A stretch of 63,782 nt of DNA from Deltaproteobacteria bacterium (GCA_016930775.1 JAFGGB010000112.1:1-63782); one strand, 5' to 3'; positions 15,736-25,701 are shown, counted from the first letter of the stretch. Numbers and translations: made by a program. The notes: generated by a model from the letters alone, not told the origin.

Positions 15736-16007
15736 ACAAAGCGCCTCCAAAGGAAATGATGCGATTTCCTTTGCCATTAGCAACGTCCTTGGCTACATTG
15801 AGGTGGCTGGTCGGTTATATGCCGCCCGAGACATTCTCGCTATGGAGGAGTTGCGCCACGAACCCCAATAAACATATGCTGGATGCCCTCGTCCCGGAAG
15901 GCGCGGCACAGCCCGTTTGCATCATTGAAACGCTTTTTCTGTGATGTTGCCCGAAGAAATAGAAATTTCCTGCCGGCAGAGCGCAATAACGCAGTGAGGA
16001 GGCGATT

Positions 16008-16766
16008 GTGGATCAGGAACTGAAGAAGAATTTTTTACAACTGTGGAAAAAGTATTTTGACGGCGCGGAACTCCCCCTTGCCATGTATTACAGCGATGAT
16101 GAAACCAGGGCCCCCCTGGCGCCTTCACCTTCCGGGCACAGCTGCTTCATTGGTCAACTGCAATCGGTAAGAAAGGGCGGGCGTCTCTCCTTCAAGGCCG
16201 AATCCCTGGGATGCGGCGGGGCGCAGCGCTACATTGGCTTCACGGCCGATCTTCGACCGAATTTCGAGTACTTCCTCTCCTGTGGAATACCGGGGACGAT
16301 GGAGGGAGAGCGGTACAAGAAGTCTCCCGATTTGGTGAAATCTCTCATGAAGAAACTGCCTGCCTTCGAGGCGCCCGGAAAGTTTCTCGTCGCTTCCCGC
16401 TGGGACTTCCTGGAAGAAGCCGACAATCCCGATGTGGCAATCTTCTTTGCGACTCCCGACACTCTTTCTGGGCTTTTCACTCTCTCCGGTTTTGACGAAG
16501 CCGATGCCAATGCCGTCATTGCTCCATTTTCCGCAGGATGCGGTTCTATCGTCCAGTATCCTTTTTTGGAAGCACGTAAGGGACAGCGGCGGGCCGTTCT
16601 GGGTCTTTTTGACGTCTCCGCCCGGCCCTATGTGGCGCCGGAATTGCTCACTTTCGCCGTGCCGATGGTAAAATTTATCACTATGATCAACGATATGAAG
16701 GAAAGTTTCCTGACAACTCCGTCCTGGCGGGCCGTAAGGAAGCGGATCGTCAGCCGGAACAGTTAA
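16008..16766 (+). CDS. DUF169 family protein
   Basis: This 252-residue protein of the DUF169 family has unknown biochemical function and is common in anaerobic bacteria and archaea. Visible family traits are the N-terminal LPLAMYYSDD, cysteines in GHSCFIGQL and SLGCGGAQRYIGF, FLSCGIPG, and the later PFSAGCGSIVQYPFLEA. The conserved cysteines hint at a metal or cluster, but none has been shown here. The GTG start at 16008 follows GAGGAGG. It lies 272 bases after the radical SAM gene on the same strand, and no open frame is convincing between them. The 3' neighbour is convergent. Confidence 0.8.
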   Translation: MDQELKKNFLQLWKKYFDGAELPLAMYYSDDETRAPLAPSPSGHSCFIGQLQSVRKGGRLSFKAESLGCGGAQRYIGFTADLRPNFEYFLSCGIPGTMEGERYKKSPDLVKSLMKKLPAFEAPGKFLVASRWDFLEEADNPDVAIFFATPDTLSGLFTLSGFDEADANAVIAPFSAGCGSIVQYPFLEARKGQRRAVLGLFDVSARPYVAPELLTFAVPMVKFITMINDMKESFLTTPSWRAVRKRIVSRNS

Positions 16767-16836
16767 CGGAACGGAAGATCAGCATGACTGAACGAGTGAG
16801 ACATTTTTGAGATTTCTCGCCTCTTAGCCGCCCTCC

Positions 16837-18870
16837 CTATCGCGGATCATCCGCCAGGATATCGCGCACTTTCCTGGAGAGGTTCTGGTACGTGTAAGGT
16901 TTCTGGATAAAACCGCCGCAACCTCTGTGGAAGAGCTCCCGCGCCTCTCCATCGATGCTGTAGCCGCTCGAGAGAAGCACCTTAATCAACGGATTCACTT
17001 TCCTCAAGCGATCGAAGAGTTCGGCGCCGCTCATACCCGGCATTATCATGTCGAGAATCACAAGATCCACAGCCTTCACGTTTTCTTCGAAAAACGCCAG
17101 GGCTTCCTTTCCTCCGCAAAAGGCGTGGACTCGATAACCGAGAGCGGAGAGCATACGGGCGGCAACATCCAGAATGAGCTCTTCGTCATCGACGATGAGC
17201 ACCGTTTCAGTCCCCCGGAGAAGTTCGGACTTTTCTTTGACGCCGGCCGATGCCTCCCTGCAAGAAGCCGGAAGATAGATAGTGAAGGCCGAACCCTTCC
17301 CCTCCTCGCTGTAGACGGTAATGACTCCGCCGTGTTTTTTGACGATGCCGTATACCGATGCAAGACCCAATCCCTGTCCCTTCGATTTCGTCGTGAAAAA
17401 CGGCTCGAAAATTCTATTCTGCGTCGCTTTATCCATGCCGATGCCCGTATCTCTAACGCCGATTTTCACATATTTCCCCGACGGCAATTCAAAATGCCGG
17501 TTCGAATCATCGTCGCCGAATTCCTCATTCTCCGTTGATATAAAAAGCTCTCCGCCCCGGGGCATGGCTTCCCAGGCATTGATATAAAGATTCAAGAGCA
17601 CCTGCTCCATTTGATATCGATCCGCCTCAACGGTCCAGAGAGGCTTCTCCAAGTCCTTGTGAATTATTACTTCCTTTTTGGTTCGTCCAAACATATCGGA
17701 CGATCGTTCCACAAGCTCGTTCAGATTCGTAGAATTGACTTCGAACATGCCGCCCTTGGCGAAGCCGATGAGCTGTCGCGTCAATCGGGCGCCGCTCATT
17801 ACCTGGCTCTCGATGCCGTCCAGTTTTTCCCGGTGTGGATGGTCAGGATCAAGATCGAGGCGCATCAGGGAAGCTAAGCCCTGTATGCCCATAAGAAGAT
17901 TATTGAAATCGTGGGCGATGCCGCCTGCCAGCCCCCCCAGGGCCTCCATTTTTTGACTCTGGTAGATCTGTTCCTCCATGCGCTTAAGTTTCGTTGTGTC
18001 CCGAGCGACGCCGCATATTCCAAAAACCTTTCCGTCGCCGCCGACAAGAGGCGTTTTTATCACGTGAAAAGTTCTCTTATCGTTTATATCCAACCGAACA
18101 TCATCCGATTCGAAAATCGCGCCTGTTAGAACCTTCTGATCGGCTTCACGGATCTGGTCTCCATCCTTCTCTCCAAAGAGTCCTACATAGGACCTCCCTA
18201 TAACCTGATTCATGGGTTTCCCGAACAATTTTTCCATGGCAGGATTTATGAGGACATATCGAAAATCGACGTCTTTAATGAAAATACCGTCCTGTACTGA
18301 CTCAAAGAGCGCCCTGAACCTTGCCTCGCTTCTGCGCACTGATTCCTCCACCTGCCTGCGCTCTGAAATATCGCGGACAAGAGCTATAACCTGATGTTCG
18401 AGAACTGGCGCGAAACGCGCCTCATAATAATGAGCGCCTTTCCAATCATCAATGGAGTATTCCACCGTCAGGACAGATTCCGACATGTCCGCCTCTGCAA
18501 TGGCATCTGTGTATATTCGAGCTATATGGGGAGGAAACACTTCGACAACGGAGCGTCCTTGAATAGGCTGAGGAGGTATATATGAATGGTAGCTCAGCGA
18601 CTTGAAATCAAGGATTATCCCTTCATAATCGAAACGAAAGAACGCGTCGGGAAGAGCCTGGAGAACGGCCCTCATATCTGAATTGGCCTGCATCAGTTCC
18701 TGCGAGCTGAGATCCAGGGCCCTCTCCAGCATGAGCCTGTCTTCGTCGCCCTGCCGGTACGCGTCGTTTACATCGTTAATTAAACTTCGGCATTTCTCCG
18801 GAAGAGCTTCGAGATCGAGGTCGTGCCGTTTCAGCTGTCGCTTCAACAGGCGGTGCAGTTCTTCCTTCAT
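16837..18870 (-). CDS. Hybrid sensor histidine kinase (PAS-PAS-HisKA-HATPase-REC)
   Basis: This 677-residue protein has no clear membrane segment, so it is probably cytoplasmic. Residues 1-65 form a charged helical region, and two PAS domains follow (about 57-170 and 180-300, the second with FESVQDGIFIKDVDFRYVLIN). The phosphoacceptor histidine is in GGIAHDFNNLL. The ATPase has NLYINAWEAM (N box), VRDTGIGMD (G1), FEPFFTTK and GQGLGLASVYG. The C-terminal receiver has VLIVDDEE and the acceptor aspartate in LVILDMIMPG, but no output domain. Its start overlaps the stop of the upstream FIST gene by four bases (ATGA), so the two are translationally coupled. The signal and partner regulator are unknown. 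Confidence 0.9.
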   Translation of the reverse strand: MKEELHRLLKRQLKRHDLDLEALPEKCRSLINDVNDAYRQGDEDRLMLERALDLSSQELMQANSDMRAVLQALPDAFFRFDYEGIILDFKSLSYHSYIPPQPIQGRSVVEVFPPHIARIYTDAIAEADMSESVLTVEYSIDDWKGAHYYEARFAPVLEHQVIALVRDISERRQVEESVRRSEARFRALFESVQDGIFIKDVDFRYVLINPAMEKLFGKPMNQVIGRSYVGLFGEKDGDQIREADQKVLTGAIFESDDVRLDINDKRTFHVIKTPLVGGDGKVFGICGVARDTTKLKRMEEQIYQSQKMEALGGLAGGIAHDFNNLLMGIQGLASLMRLDLDPDHPHREKLDGIESQVMSGARLTRQLIGFAKGGMFEVNSTNLNELVERSSDMFGRTKKEVIIHKDLEKPLWTVEADRYQMEQVLLNLYINAWEAMPRGGELFISTENEEFGDDDSNRHFELPSGKYVKIGVRDTGIGMDKATQNRIFEPFFTTKSKGQGLGLASVYGIVKKHGGVITVYSEEGKGSAFTIYLPASCREASAGVKEKSELLRGTETVLIVDDEELILDVAARMLSALGYRVHAFCGGKEALAFFEENVKAVDLVILDMIMPGMSGAELFDRLRKVNPLIKVLLSSGYSIDGEARELFHRGCGGFIQKPYTYQNLSRKVRDILADDPR

Positions 18871-20009
18871 TCCGACTCCGTAAAAGCCGTTACAGTCATC
18901 GTTTGATTATGGAGTTCACATGTACCGTCTTTCACGAACGGCGAAATTTCCCCGTAGGAGTAAAAGCCTGTCAGTGCTGCCTGTTGGCCAAGAACCTCCT
19001 GGACACTTTCAATTTCTTCCTCGACCCGCTGTTTGAGAATGAGCTTTCTCCCGACGCAACTTATTAGAACGGCGAGCTCGGGGCGATAGGGTCCCAGGGT
19101 TTTGCCCGTTATTTTGGCCGCTTCCATGGCTCCGTCAATCAACCGATCGAAATTGGCCTTCATGAGCCGCGCATAGGAACCCTCGGGCATATCACCAGCA
19201 AAAACCATGCCTTGGTCGTTTTCATTGATGGACAAGAGCGTACGCACCACAGGCGCCGCGCCAGTCGAGGTTCGAACGCTCAACGGAAAAAGAAGTCCCG
19301 AGGCGGGCAGATGAATTGCCTGTGCGCCGAGATAGGTTGTGTAAAGCTTCAGAGCCGATTTTCCGTCCAGTTCATAGAGAATGTTCTCTTTCGAGTGAGT
19401 CACGAGCCGCTCCGGACCAAAGGGATCCCAACCGCCGAAGGACCCGTACCCTACCTTGAGCCTAGTCCCGTAAAAGCCGAGGGCGGCGACAATATGGCGC
19501 TCCGCATATTCCCCGCACAGAACATAGGTTTCTTTGAAGCGATCGCTGTCGCCCGACAGTCCTCCCGTCACGGTCACCCCGGCCGGCAGGCCGCCCGAGA
19601 GACCTCTCACCAATTGGCTCCCGTTGATCTGCAGGCCCTCCGAAAGAACGATCACGTGGCGAAGGTCTTCCGCGGGGAAAAGACCCGCAAGTTCTTTGCC
19701 AACCTCATAACTATTCCCAGCGTCAGCTACAGTGATCTTTGCAGCCTTAACGGTCGTATCCTCAAAAGCAACGGCTGTTGCTGTACAGGCATTGTCATAG
19801 ACGGAAGGGCCGCAGATCTCGCCGGCAGTGGAACAGCCGAAAAGAAGCGCCTTGGGATATAATCGGGCAATCCGTCTGATCGCATCGCCGTTTTGCAGCG
19901 CATCACCGTTGCCAAAGATCATGACAAGCTGGGCGCTGTCGCCGAGTTTTGCTTCCTCTTGAGAATTCCAATCATCCCGCCCGGTCAAGAGATATTGTTC
20001 CGTCTTCAT
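18867..20009 (-). CDS. FIST domain sensory protein
   Basis: This 380-residue protein has a FIST_N domain (about 25-215: QLVMIFGNGDALQ, LFGCSTAGEICG, VTGGLSGDSDRF) and a FIST_C domain (about 225-375: ELDGKSALKLYTTYLG, LAVLISCVGRKLIL, TGFYSYGEISP). FIST domains are predicted to bind small ligands, possibly amino acids, and are often paired with chemotaxis or histidine-kinase proteins. No signal peptide or membrane helix is seen, so it should be cytoplasmic. It is co-transcribed with the hybrid kinase, whose start overlaps its stop, and probably passes a ligand signal to the kinase's PAS or dimerisation region. GAGGAACA precedes the ATG at 20009. Confidence 0.88.
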   Translation of the reverse strand: MKTEQYLLTGRDDWNSQEEAKLGDSAQLVMIFGNGDALQNGDAIRRIARLYPKALLFGCSTAGEICGPSVYDNACTATAVAFEDTTVKAAKITVADAGNSYEVGKELAGLFPAEDLRHVIVLSEGLQINGSQLVRGLSGGLPAGVTVTGGLSGDSDRFKETYVLCGEYAERHIVAALGFYGTRLKVGYGSFGGWDPFGPERLVTHSKENILYELDGKSALKLYTTYLGAQAIHLPASGLLFPLSVRTSTGAAPVVRTLLSINENDQGMVFAGDMPEGSYARLMKANFDRLIDGAMEAAKITGKTLGPYRPELAVLISCVGRKLILKQRVEEEIESVQEVLGQQAALTGFYSYGEISPFVKDGTCELHNQTMTVTAFTESE

Positions 20010-20180
20010 TGTTCCTCTTTTTACGCTATATTCGGCACTATCTGTTCATGACTTAAAGAAACTGCAACCGAAAAAGTCCACTGCCCTCCGCGAACGCTTC
20101 TTCACCGCCGACCAGTGTCGTTGCGCGGGCGCGATTAATCAACAGAGTTCATATTATCCGGAGAACAAAAACAACAGCCT

Positions 20181-21104
20181 CTACGTGCCAAGAGGTTCAA
20201 CATGGATCGTCGCCTCTATATTCAGTCGAGTCTTGAGGGCTTCTTCAACGGAATCTATCTTCTCATGGACACTTTCTATTTTTTCTTCGGGCGGGCAGAA
20301 AAGATGAAAGGTCACTTCCTTATGGTTACGGTAATTATGGATATGGAAGTGGTGGGGCCTGCATTCGTCACCGACAATATCATGAACGATCATCCTTATC
20401 CGGACCTCCAGCGCTCTGTCCATCCTTTCACCCAGAAGCATATCGGAGGTTTCTCTGAAAATGTCGATGGCGGCCTTTATTATGAGGATCGAAACGACAA
20501 GGCCGAGGACGCCGTCTGTCCACCAGAAGTAGGGGCTGAGGAAGGCGCCTGCCACGATAAGGGCCGAGGCTATGGCGTCACTGCGGTGATGCCATCCGTC
20601 TGCCGTCAGCGACGGCGCATCGATCTTTTTTCCCGCCCAGAAGGCAAACTGAGCCAATGCCTCTTTCAGAACAACGGAGGCAAGAAACACGGCTATGGCT
20701 GTCCGGCCGAAGACCGCCGCGTTGTGAACCCTTAACTGTTCAATGGATCTAACGATGAAATGAAGCCCCACCATGCCCAGCATTGTGCTTATCACAATGG
20801 CGCTGATGAACTCGGCCCTGCCGTGGCCGAAGGGATGCTTGCCATCGGCCGGCTTTCTCGCCATCCAAAAACCTATTATCACAACCATAGAGGTAAGAGT
20901 ATCCGAGAGGGTATGCCAGGCATCGGCCACCATGGCCACGGAAGAACTGGCTATTCCCACCCAAAGTTTCAGTGCGAACAGCGCCGTGTTGATTACAATG
21001 GAAATCCATCCCTCGGCAAAGCCGAGACTGCGGTCAGGTATCCCGACCGTCTTCGATGAAGGCGGGTCTTGTAACTCCGGAAGATCAGAAAGGCTCTGTT
21101 TCAT
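20181..21104 (-). CDS. Cation diffusion facilitator family transporter
   Basis: This 307-residue inner-membrane metal exporter exchanges cytoplasmic divalent metal for protons. About six membrane segments lie in residues 25-210. The transport-site motifs are both present: ADAWHTLSD in helix 2 and ADGWHHRSD in helix 5 (D-H-x-x-D / H-x-x-x-D). The C-terminal domain (about 215-307) has the regulatory ferredoxin-like fold with histidines in RPHHFHIHNYRNHKEVTFHLF. Zn, Fe, Mn or Co could be the substrate. It is transcribed in the same direction as the hemolysin III gene upstream, with 93 bases between. Confidence 0.9.
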   Translation of the reverse strand: MKQSLSDLPELQDPPSSKTVGIPDRSLGFAEGWISIVINTALFALKLWVGIASSSVAMVADAWHTLSDTLTSMVVIIGFWMARKPADGKHPFGHGRAEFISAIVISTMLGMVGLHFIVRSIEQLRVHNAAVFGRTAIAVFLASVVLKEALAQFAFWAGKKIDAPSLTADGWHHRSDAIASALIVAGAFLSPYFWWTDGVLGLVVSILIIKAAIDIFRETSDMLLGERMDRALEVRIRMIVHDIVGDECRPHHFHIHNYRNHKEVTFHLFCPPEEKIESVHEKIDSVEEALKTRLNIEATIHVEPLGT

Positions 21105-21197
21105 CGTTCATAATCCCCCGGCAATGGCTTGGCTGTTTCGTCAACGATCGACGCCAGGGCTCCAAAAATAATGATACGTCCCTCCACAATCCTGTTC

Positions 21198-21860
21198 TTA
21201 GAGACGAACCACCTGCAGGCTTACGGCAAAAAAATGAAGCGTGCTTCCCAGCAGCACGAAACCATGCCAGATTGCGTGGCTGAAGGGAATGCGACGCCAG
21301 ACATAAAAAAATGTTCCCACCGTGTAAGCCATGCCTCCGCCAATCAGCAAACTCAATGCCGTTCCTGAAAGGTTGGCAATCAGCGGTCTGATAGCCGCAA
21401 CGACGGCCCAACCCATCGCAAGATAGAGGACCAGAGAGAGATTTCTTACACGGCTCAACCGGGTAAATTGGATAAGAATTCCCAGCAGGGCGAGTCCCCA
21501 GGTCGCCCCGAAGAGGCTCCATCCCCAGGGACCTCTCAATGTTATAAGTGTAAAGGGGGTATAAGTGCCGGCGATAAGGAGATAAATGGCCACATGGTCA
21601 ATGGTCCTGAGAATCTTCTTTGCCCGGGGAAAGGAAATGCTGTGATAGAGCGTTGAGGCTCCGTACAGGATGACAAGGGACGCAGCGAAAACAGCCGACG
21701 CCGCTATACGCCAGACATCGCCATAACGACTGGCCAGCATTATCAACACGACAAGGCCGGCGATGGCCCCCAGAACGCCAATGCCGTGGGTTATGCTGTT
21801 CGCAATCTCTTCACCGACGGTGTACCGTGGCGGGGTTGTCTCTTCTGTCATCGCAACCAT
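21198..21860 (-). CDS. Hemolysin III / TrhA family membrane protein (PAQR superfamily)
   Basis: This 220-residue integral membrane protein has seven predicted helices. Family residues include EEIANSITHGIGVLGA near the N-terminus, LYHSISFPRAKKILRTIDHVAIYLLIAGTYTPF and FSHAIWHGFVLLGS near the end. The histidines in these motifs are the presumed zinc site of PAQR proteins. E. coli TrhA affects membrane energy and lipid balance, and the old hemolysin name comes from heterologous expression. GAGG lies seven bases before the ATG at 21860. The 281 bases before cysS hold no clear gene. Confidence 0.9.
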   Translation of the reverse strand: MVAMTEETTPPRYTVGEEIANSITHGIGVLGAIAGLVVLIMLASRYGDVWRIAASAVFAASLVILYGASTLYHSISFPRAKKILRTIDHVAIYLLIAGTYTPFTLITLRGPWGWSLFGATWGLALLGILIQFTRLSRVRNLSLVLYLAMGWAVVAAIRPLIANLSGTALSLLIGGGMAYTVGTFFYVWRRIPFSHAIWHGFVLLGSTLHFFAVSLQVVRL

Positions 21861-22141
21861 CCGAAACCTCTTTCTGGACCCGACAGATTTTCATTCGGCG
21901 GGCATGTCAAGGCGAATCTCTCGATACCGCGCCTTCGGAAATTTGTCAACCCTGATTACAGAAAACAAGAGGGCAGGATCATCAATCCCGCGGCAGGGAA
22001 ATCGTCGACTCAGACCTGCGGATTGTTCATGGTTGGCGGCATAGGAATGTCAATGGAAATCGGCCCATCATGCCCCCTGTTTGACTGAGATTAAAAAATA
22101 GCCAAACTGGAGGATAAGTTTAAAAATATTTCTTTCGAGGG

Positions 22142-23623
22142 CTATGCGACGGACCACAGAGTTTCCGTGGGCGAATCCTTCAGGATAACGCCACGCTCTG
22201 CGAGACTCTTCCTGATCTCATCGGCTCGACCCCAGTTTTTCTGAGTTCGCGCTTCCGATCGTTCAGCAATGAGGCTCTCTATCGCTGCAACATCAAGGCC
22301 ACGTTTCAGCACCTCCCGGTTTCTGTCGGCAATGAAATAATCGTCCGGATCGTCCGCCAAGAGACCGAGAACCTTGCCAAGCTCCTTGAGAGTTGAACGG
22401 CCGGCGGCGAGTACGAAGAGCGATTCGGGACTGCAGGCGCTCTTCAGTTCGGCGAAATAGCCATTAATAAGCCGGACAACGTCGAAGAGACATCCCAGGG
22501 CGCGGGCTGTATTGAAATCGTCGTCCATGGAATCTACGAAGCGTTCAGGAAGGGTTTCTATTTTCTCGTAGATTTCATGATCGAGACCCGAGAGGTTCCG
22601 AGGCATGATCTGAGAGCAATCAACATCAACGGACAGGGCGTCCTTGATCCCCTTCATGACGGCGTAGAATCGCTCAAGACCGGCACGTGCTTCCTGCAAG
22701 GATGTCTCGGTAAAGTCGATATAGCTCCGGTAATGACTCTGAAGGATGAAGAGCCGGAGGACCTCGGGATGGTATTTTTCCAGGATTTCCTCGATGGAAC
22801 ATACGTTGCCCAGAGATTTGGACATCTTCTCATTGTCAACCTTTATGAAGCCGTTATGAATCCAGTAACGGGCAAAGGGCTTCCCCGTTGCGGCTTCGGA
22901 CTGAGCAATCTCGTTTTCATGATGCGGAAATATCAGATCCTCGCCGCCGCCATGAATATCGAAGGTATCGCCCAGATAGCGCTGACTCATGACGGAACAT
23001 TCTATATGCCACCCCGGACGGCCCCTTCCCCAGGGGCTGTCCCACCAGGGCTCCCCTTCCTTGCTCGATTTCCAGAGGGCAAAATCGTAAGGATTCCTTT
23101 TTCTCTCATCGATCTCGACGCGGGCGCCCGCTTCCATGTCCTCAAGACGGCGACCGGAGAGTCTGCCGTAGTTCGGAAAAGACTCAACAGAAAAGTAGAC
23201 GTCGCCCTCTACGCTATATGCAAAGCCCTTTTCCAGCAGGGTAGATATGAGTCTGATCATACCCTTGATGTTTTCCGTGGCCTTTGGCGTAACCGTAGGT
23301 CTGCTCACACCGAGACGATCCATGTCATCGTTGTGCTTCTTGATGAATCTGTCGGAGACTTGGAAAATGTCCAATCCTTGCGATGCAGCCCTTGCGATTA
23401 TCTTATCATCCACGTCGGTGAAGTTTTTCACGAAGTTCACATTATAACCGCGATACTTCAGATACCGGTAAATTACATCGAAAACAACCGCCGACCGGGC
23501 ATGACCAACATGACAGACATCGTATGCAGTTATTCCACAGACATACATGCCCACGGCCCCAGGGTCACGTGGCATGAAATCTTCCTTTTGCCGAGTCAAT
23601 GTGTTGTAAAAACGCAAGGACAT
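22142..23623 (-). CDS. cysS: Cysteinyl-tRNA synthetase
   Basis: This 493-residue class I synthetase charges tRNA-Cys. The nucleotide-binding HIGH box appears as HVGHARS and the KMSKS loop as KMSKSLGN. The tight zinc site that selects cysteine is provided by YVCGITAYD, the central ECSVMSQ and the later HHENE region. The anticodon-binding C-terminus is complete. The ATG at 23623 is chosen because AGGAG lies nine bases upstream; an in-frame TTG at 23629 is less likely. It stands alone between trhA-like and argC genes. Confidence 0.95.
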   Translation of the reverse strand: MSLRFYNTLTRQKEDFMPRDPGAVGMYVCGITAYDVCHVGHARSAVVFDVIYRYLKYRGYNVNFVKNFTDVDDKIIARAASQGLDIFQVSDRFIKKHNDDMDRLGVSRPTVTPKATENIKGMIRLISTLLEKGFAYSVEGDVYFSVESFPNYGRLSGRRLEDMEAGARVEIDERKRNPYDFALWKSSKEGEPWWDSPWGRGRPGWHIECSVMSQRYLGDTFDIHGGGEDLIFPHHENEIAQSEAATGKPFARYWIHNGFIKVDNEKMSKSLGNVCSIEEILEKYHPEVLRLFILQSHYRSYIDFTETSLQEARAGLERFYAVMKGIKDALSVDVDCSQIMPRNLSGLDHEIYEKIETLPERFVDSMDDDFNTARALGCLFDVVRLINGYFAELKSACSPESLFVLAAGRSTLKELGKVLGLLADDPDDYFIADRNREVLKRGLDVAAIESLIAERSEARTQKNWGRADEIRKSLAERGVILKDSPTETLWSVA

Positions 23624-23737
23624 ACACAATTTCTCCTGATCAATACTGCCTGCTCAGTGGTATCTGCCTCCGAACAGCTTCATGCGGCGGCACGCAACGC
23701 GGGGGACCGGGTGCTTTGATGGCGCCCCTTATCCGTC

Positions 23738-24775
23738 CTAGGGGTTAAGCGATATGCCGCCGAGACCCGCTCGTTCGTCGAACCCACAGAGAATATTCAT
23801 ATTTTGAACCGCTTGGCCGGCAGCTCCCTTAACCAGATTATCGATGGCAGATAGTATTACCACTCTCCCCGTCCGTTCGTCAACGGTGCAACCGATGTGG
23901 CAGTTGTTCGACCCCCTGACGGAGGAGATGTTTGGGAAGCATCCCGCGGGACAGAGGCGAACAAAGGGCTCGTTTCTGTAGAAATCATCGAAGAAAGACC
24001 GGATTTCCTCTGTCGACCGGGGAGATGAAAGCGTTGCGTATATAGTTGTCAATATACCCCTGTTGACGGGAAGGAGATGGGGAGTGAAGATCACCCGTAT
24101 CTCGCTGCCTGCAAGCATGCTCAACTCCTGCTCGATTTCCGGCCTGTGACGATGAGTTCCTATTTTATAAGCCTTAAATCCCTCGTTCACCTCGCAGAAG
24201 AGGGAATCGAGTTTGATGTCTCTTCCGGCGCCGCTTGTTCCCGACTTTGAATCAATGATGATCGATGCCTTGTCTATTGCGTCCTGTCGCAGAAGAGGCG
24301 CCAGTCCAAGGATGGCGCTTGTGGGGTAGCATCCTGGATTCGCCACGAGGCGCGCCTGCGCTATCGCCTTCCTGTGAAGCTCGGGGAGACCGTAGACAGC
24401 CTCGGCAAGCAGATCGGGGCTGCTGTGCGGGCAGTACCATTCCTCGAAAAGAGCCCGATCCCGGATACGGTAGTCGGCACTGAGATCGATAACCTTCTTA
24501 CCCGCAGAGAGAAACTGCGGCACAGCCTCCATGGCTTTGCCGTGTGGAACGGCAAGGAAAATCAAGTCGCAGGTTTCGGCAAGCGCCGCAGGCTCGGCAT
24601 CGATGAAAGCAAGATCCGTTTCTCCAAGAAAAACAGGATAAATTTTTGAGAGGTGCATGCCTTTGTATTGCCGTGACGTTACCGCCACTGGTTCCACCCC
24701 GGGATGACGGATAAGCAACCTGAGCAGTTCTTGACCCGTGTAGCCGCTCCCACCGAAGATGCCGATTCTGACCAT
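23738..24775 (-). CDS. argC: N-acetyl-gamma-glutamyl-phosphate reductase
   Basis: This 345-residue enzyme reduces N-acetyl-glutamyl phosphate to the semialdehyde with NADPH, the third step of arginine synthesis. The dinucleotide-binding start is GIFGGSGYTGQELLRLL and the catalytic cysteine lies in LVANPGCYPTSAI. SGAGR and HRHRPEIEQELS fit the substrate site. The ATG at 24775 follows GGGAGGAG by six bases. The rest of the arginine pathway is not in the window. It lies right after the rpsI terminator, so it must have its own promoter or depend on read-through. Confidence 0.95.
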   Translation of the reverse strand: MVRIGIFGGSGYTGQELLRLLIRHPGVEPVAVTSRQYKGMHLSKIYPVFLGETDLAFIDAEPAALAETCDLIFLAVPHGKAMEAVPQFLSAGKKVIDLSADYRIRDRALFEEWYCPHSSPDLLAEAVYGLPELHRKAIAQARLVANPGCYPTSAILGLAPLLRQDAIDKASIIIDSKSGTSGAGRDIKLDSLFCEVNEGFKAYKIGTHRHRPEIEQELSMLAGSEIRVIFTPHLLPVNRGILTTIYATLSSPRSTEEIRSFFDDFYRNEPFVRLCPAGCFPNISSVRGSNNCHIGCTVDERTGRVVILSAIDNLVKGAAGQAVQNMNILCGFDERAGLGGISLNP

Positions 24776-24789
24776 CGCTCTCCTCCCGC

Positions 24790-24818
24790 AAAAAAAAAGA
24801 GGAGGCCGTAGCCTCCTC
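24790..24818 (-). terminator. Intrinsic terminator after rpsI
   Basis: On the minus strand a perfect eight-pair stem GAGGAGGC/GCCTCCTC with a TACG tetraloop is followed by nine T. It lies 13 bases past the rpsI stop and ends the rplM-rpsI unit. Confidence 0.93.
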
Positions 24819-24831
24819 ACTGTATCGCGCT

Positions 24832-25224
24832 TTACCGCTTTGAATACTGGAAGCGCTTACGCGCCCCTGGCTGGCCGTATTTCTTCCGTTCCTTAATCCG
24901 TGAATCCCGGGTCAGGAGACCGGCCTTCTTCAATGAAGGCTTAAATTCAACGTCCAATTCCACAAGCGCCTTGGAGATTCCATGTTTAACCGCGTCCGCC
25001 TGGCCTGACATGCCTCCGCCGCGCACACTCACCAGCACATCGATGCTGTTCTTTTTACCCGCAAGTTCCAGGGGCTGCCTGATGAGACGGCGGAGCACGT
25101 CGCGCGTGAAGTAATCGTCAAAATTCCGCTCGTTTACCATGATCACGCCGGTCCCTTCCTTGATGCGGACCCGTGCAATGGCCGTTTTTCTCTTTCCAGT
25201 GGCGTAAAAGACTTTCTCTGCCAT
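24832..25224 (-). CDS. rpsI: Ribosomal protein S9
   Basis: A 130-residue protein of the small subunit; its C-terminal tail (GARKRFQYSKR) reaches the P-site tRNA and ends in the family's usual KR. ATGKRKTAIARVRI near the start and GGGMSGQADAVKHGISKAL are diagnostic. It lies nine bases after rplM, the standard rplM-rpsI pair, and is followed by a strong terminator. Confidence 0.97.
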   Translation of the reverse strand: MAEKVFYATGKRKTAIARVRIKEGTGVIMVNERNFDDYFTRDVLRRLIRQPLELAGKKNSIDVLVSVRGGGMSGQADAVKHGISKALVELDVEFKPSLKKAGLLTRDSRIKERKKYGQPGARKRFQYSKR

Positions 25225-25233
25225 CCCAATCTC

Positions 25234-25662
25234 CTAGATTTCCAAAGACTGAGGCATCTGGGCCTCGTGCCGGTGCTTATTCCCCCGGTAGACTTTCAGT
25301 TTCTTCAACATTCGACGGCCGAGAGAGTTTTTCGGGAGCATTCCCTTAACAGCTTTCATGATGAGTTTCTCGGGACTCTCGTCCAAGAGTTTCCCGGCAG
25401 AAATTTGCTTCAATCCTCCGGGGTATCCGCTGTGTCGATAATAGATCTTATCGGTCTCTTTCTTGCCGGTGAGAATCGTTTTCTCGGCATTAATCACAAC
25501 GATGAAATCGCCTGTATCTGCATGGGGCGTATAGATCGCCTTATGTTTTCCCTTGAGACGCCGCGCCACTTCAACTGCGAGGTGGCCCAGAACTTTGCTG
25601 TCAGCGTCAATGAGGTACCACTCCCGTGTCACATCTTGTTCTTTCGCAAAAAACGTCTTCAT
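25234..25662 (-). CDS. rplM: Ribosomal protein L13
   Basis: A 142-residue early-assembly protein of the large subunit. Diagnostic segments are [29 protein letters not shown], the family motif [11 protein letters not shown] and [18 protein letters not shown]. It is the first gene of the rplM-rpsI unit, and a consensus-like promoter lies 40 bases upstream of its ATG. Confidence 0.97.
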   Translation of the reverse strand: MKTFFAKEQDVTREWYLIDADSKVLGHLAVEVARRLKGKHKAIYTPHADTGDFIVVINAEKTILTGKKETDKIYYRHSGYPGGLKQISAGKLLDESPEKLIMKAVKGMLPKNSLGRRMLKKLKVYRGNKHRHEAQMPQSLEI

Positions 25663-25701
25663 AATTCACCAGAGCTGATTCATTGAAAATCCGAAAGGCG
25701 T

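Noticed and set aside
22577-23719. Plus-strand 380-codon frame opposite cysS
   Set aside because: It is a shadow of the highly conserved cysS frame.
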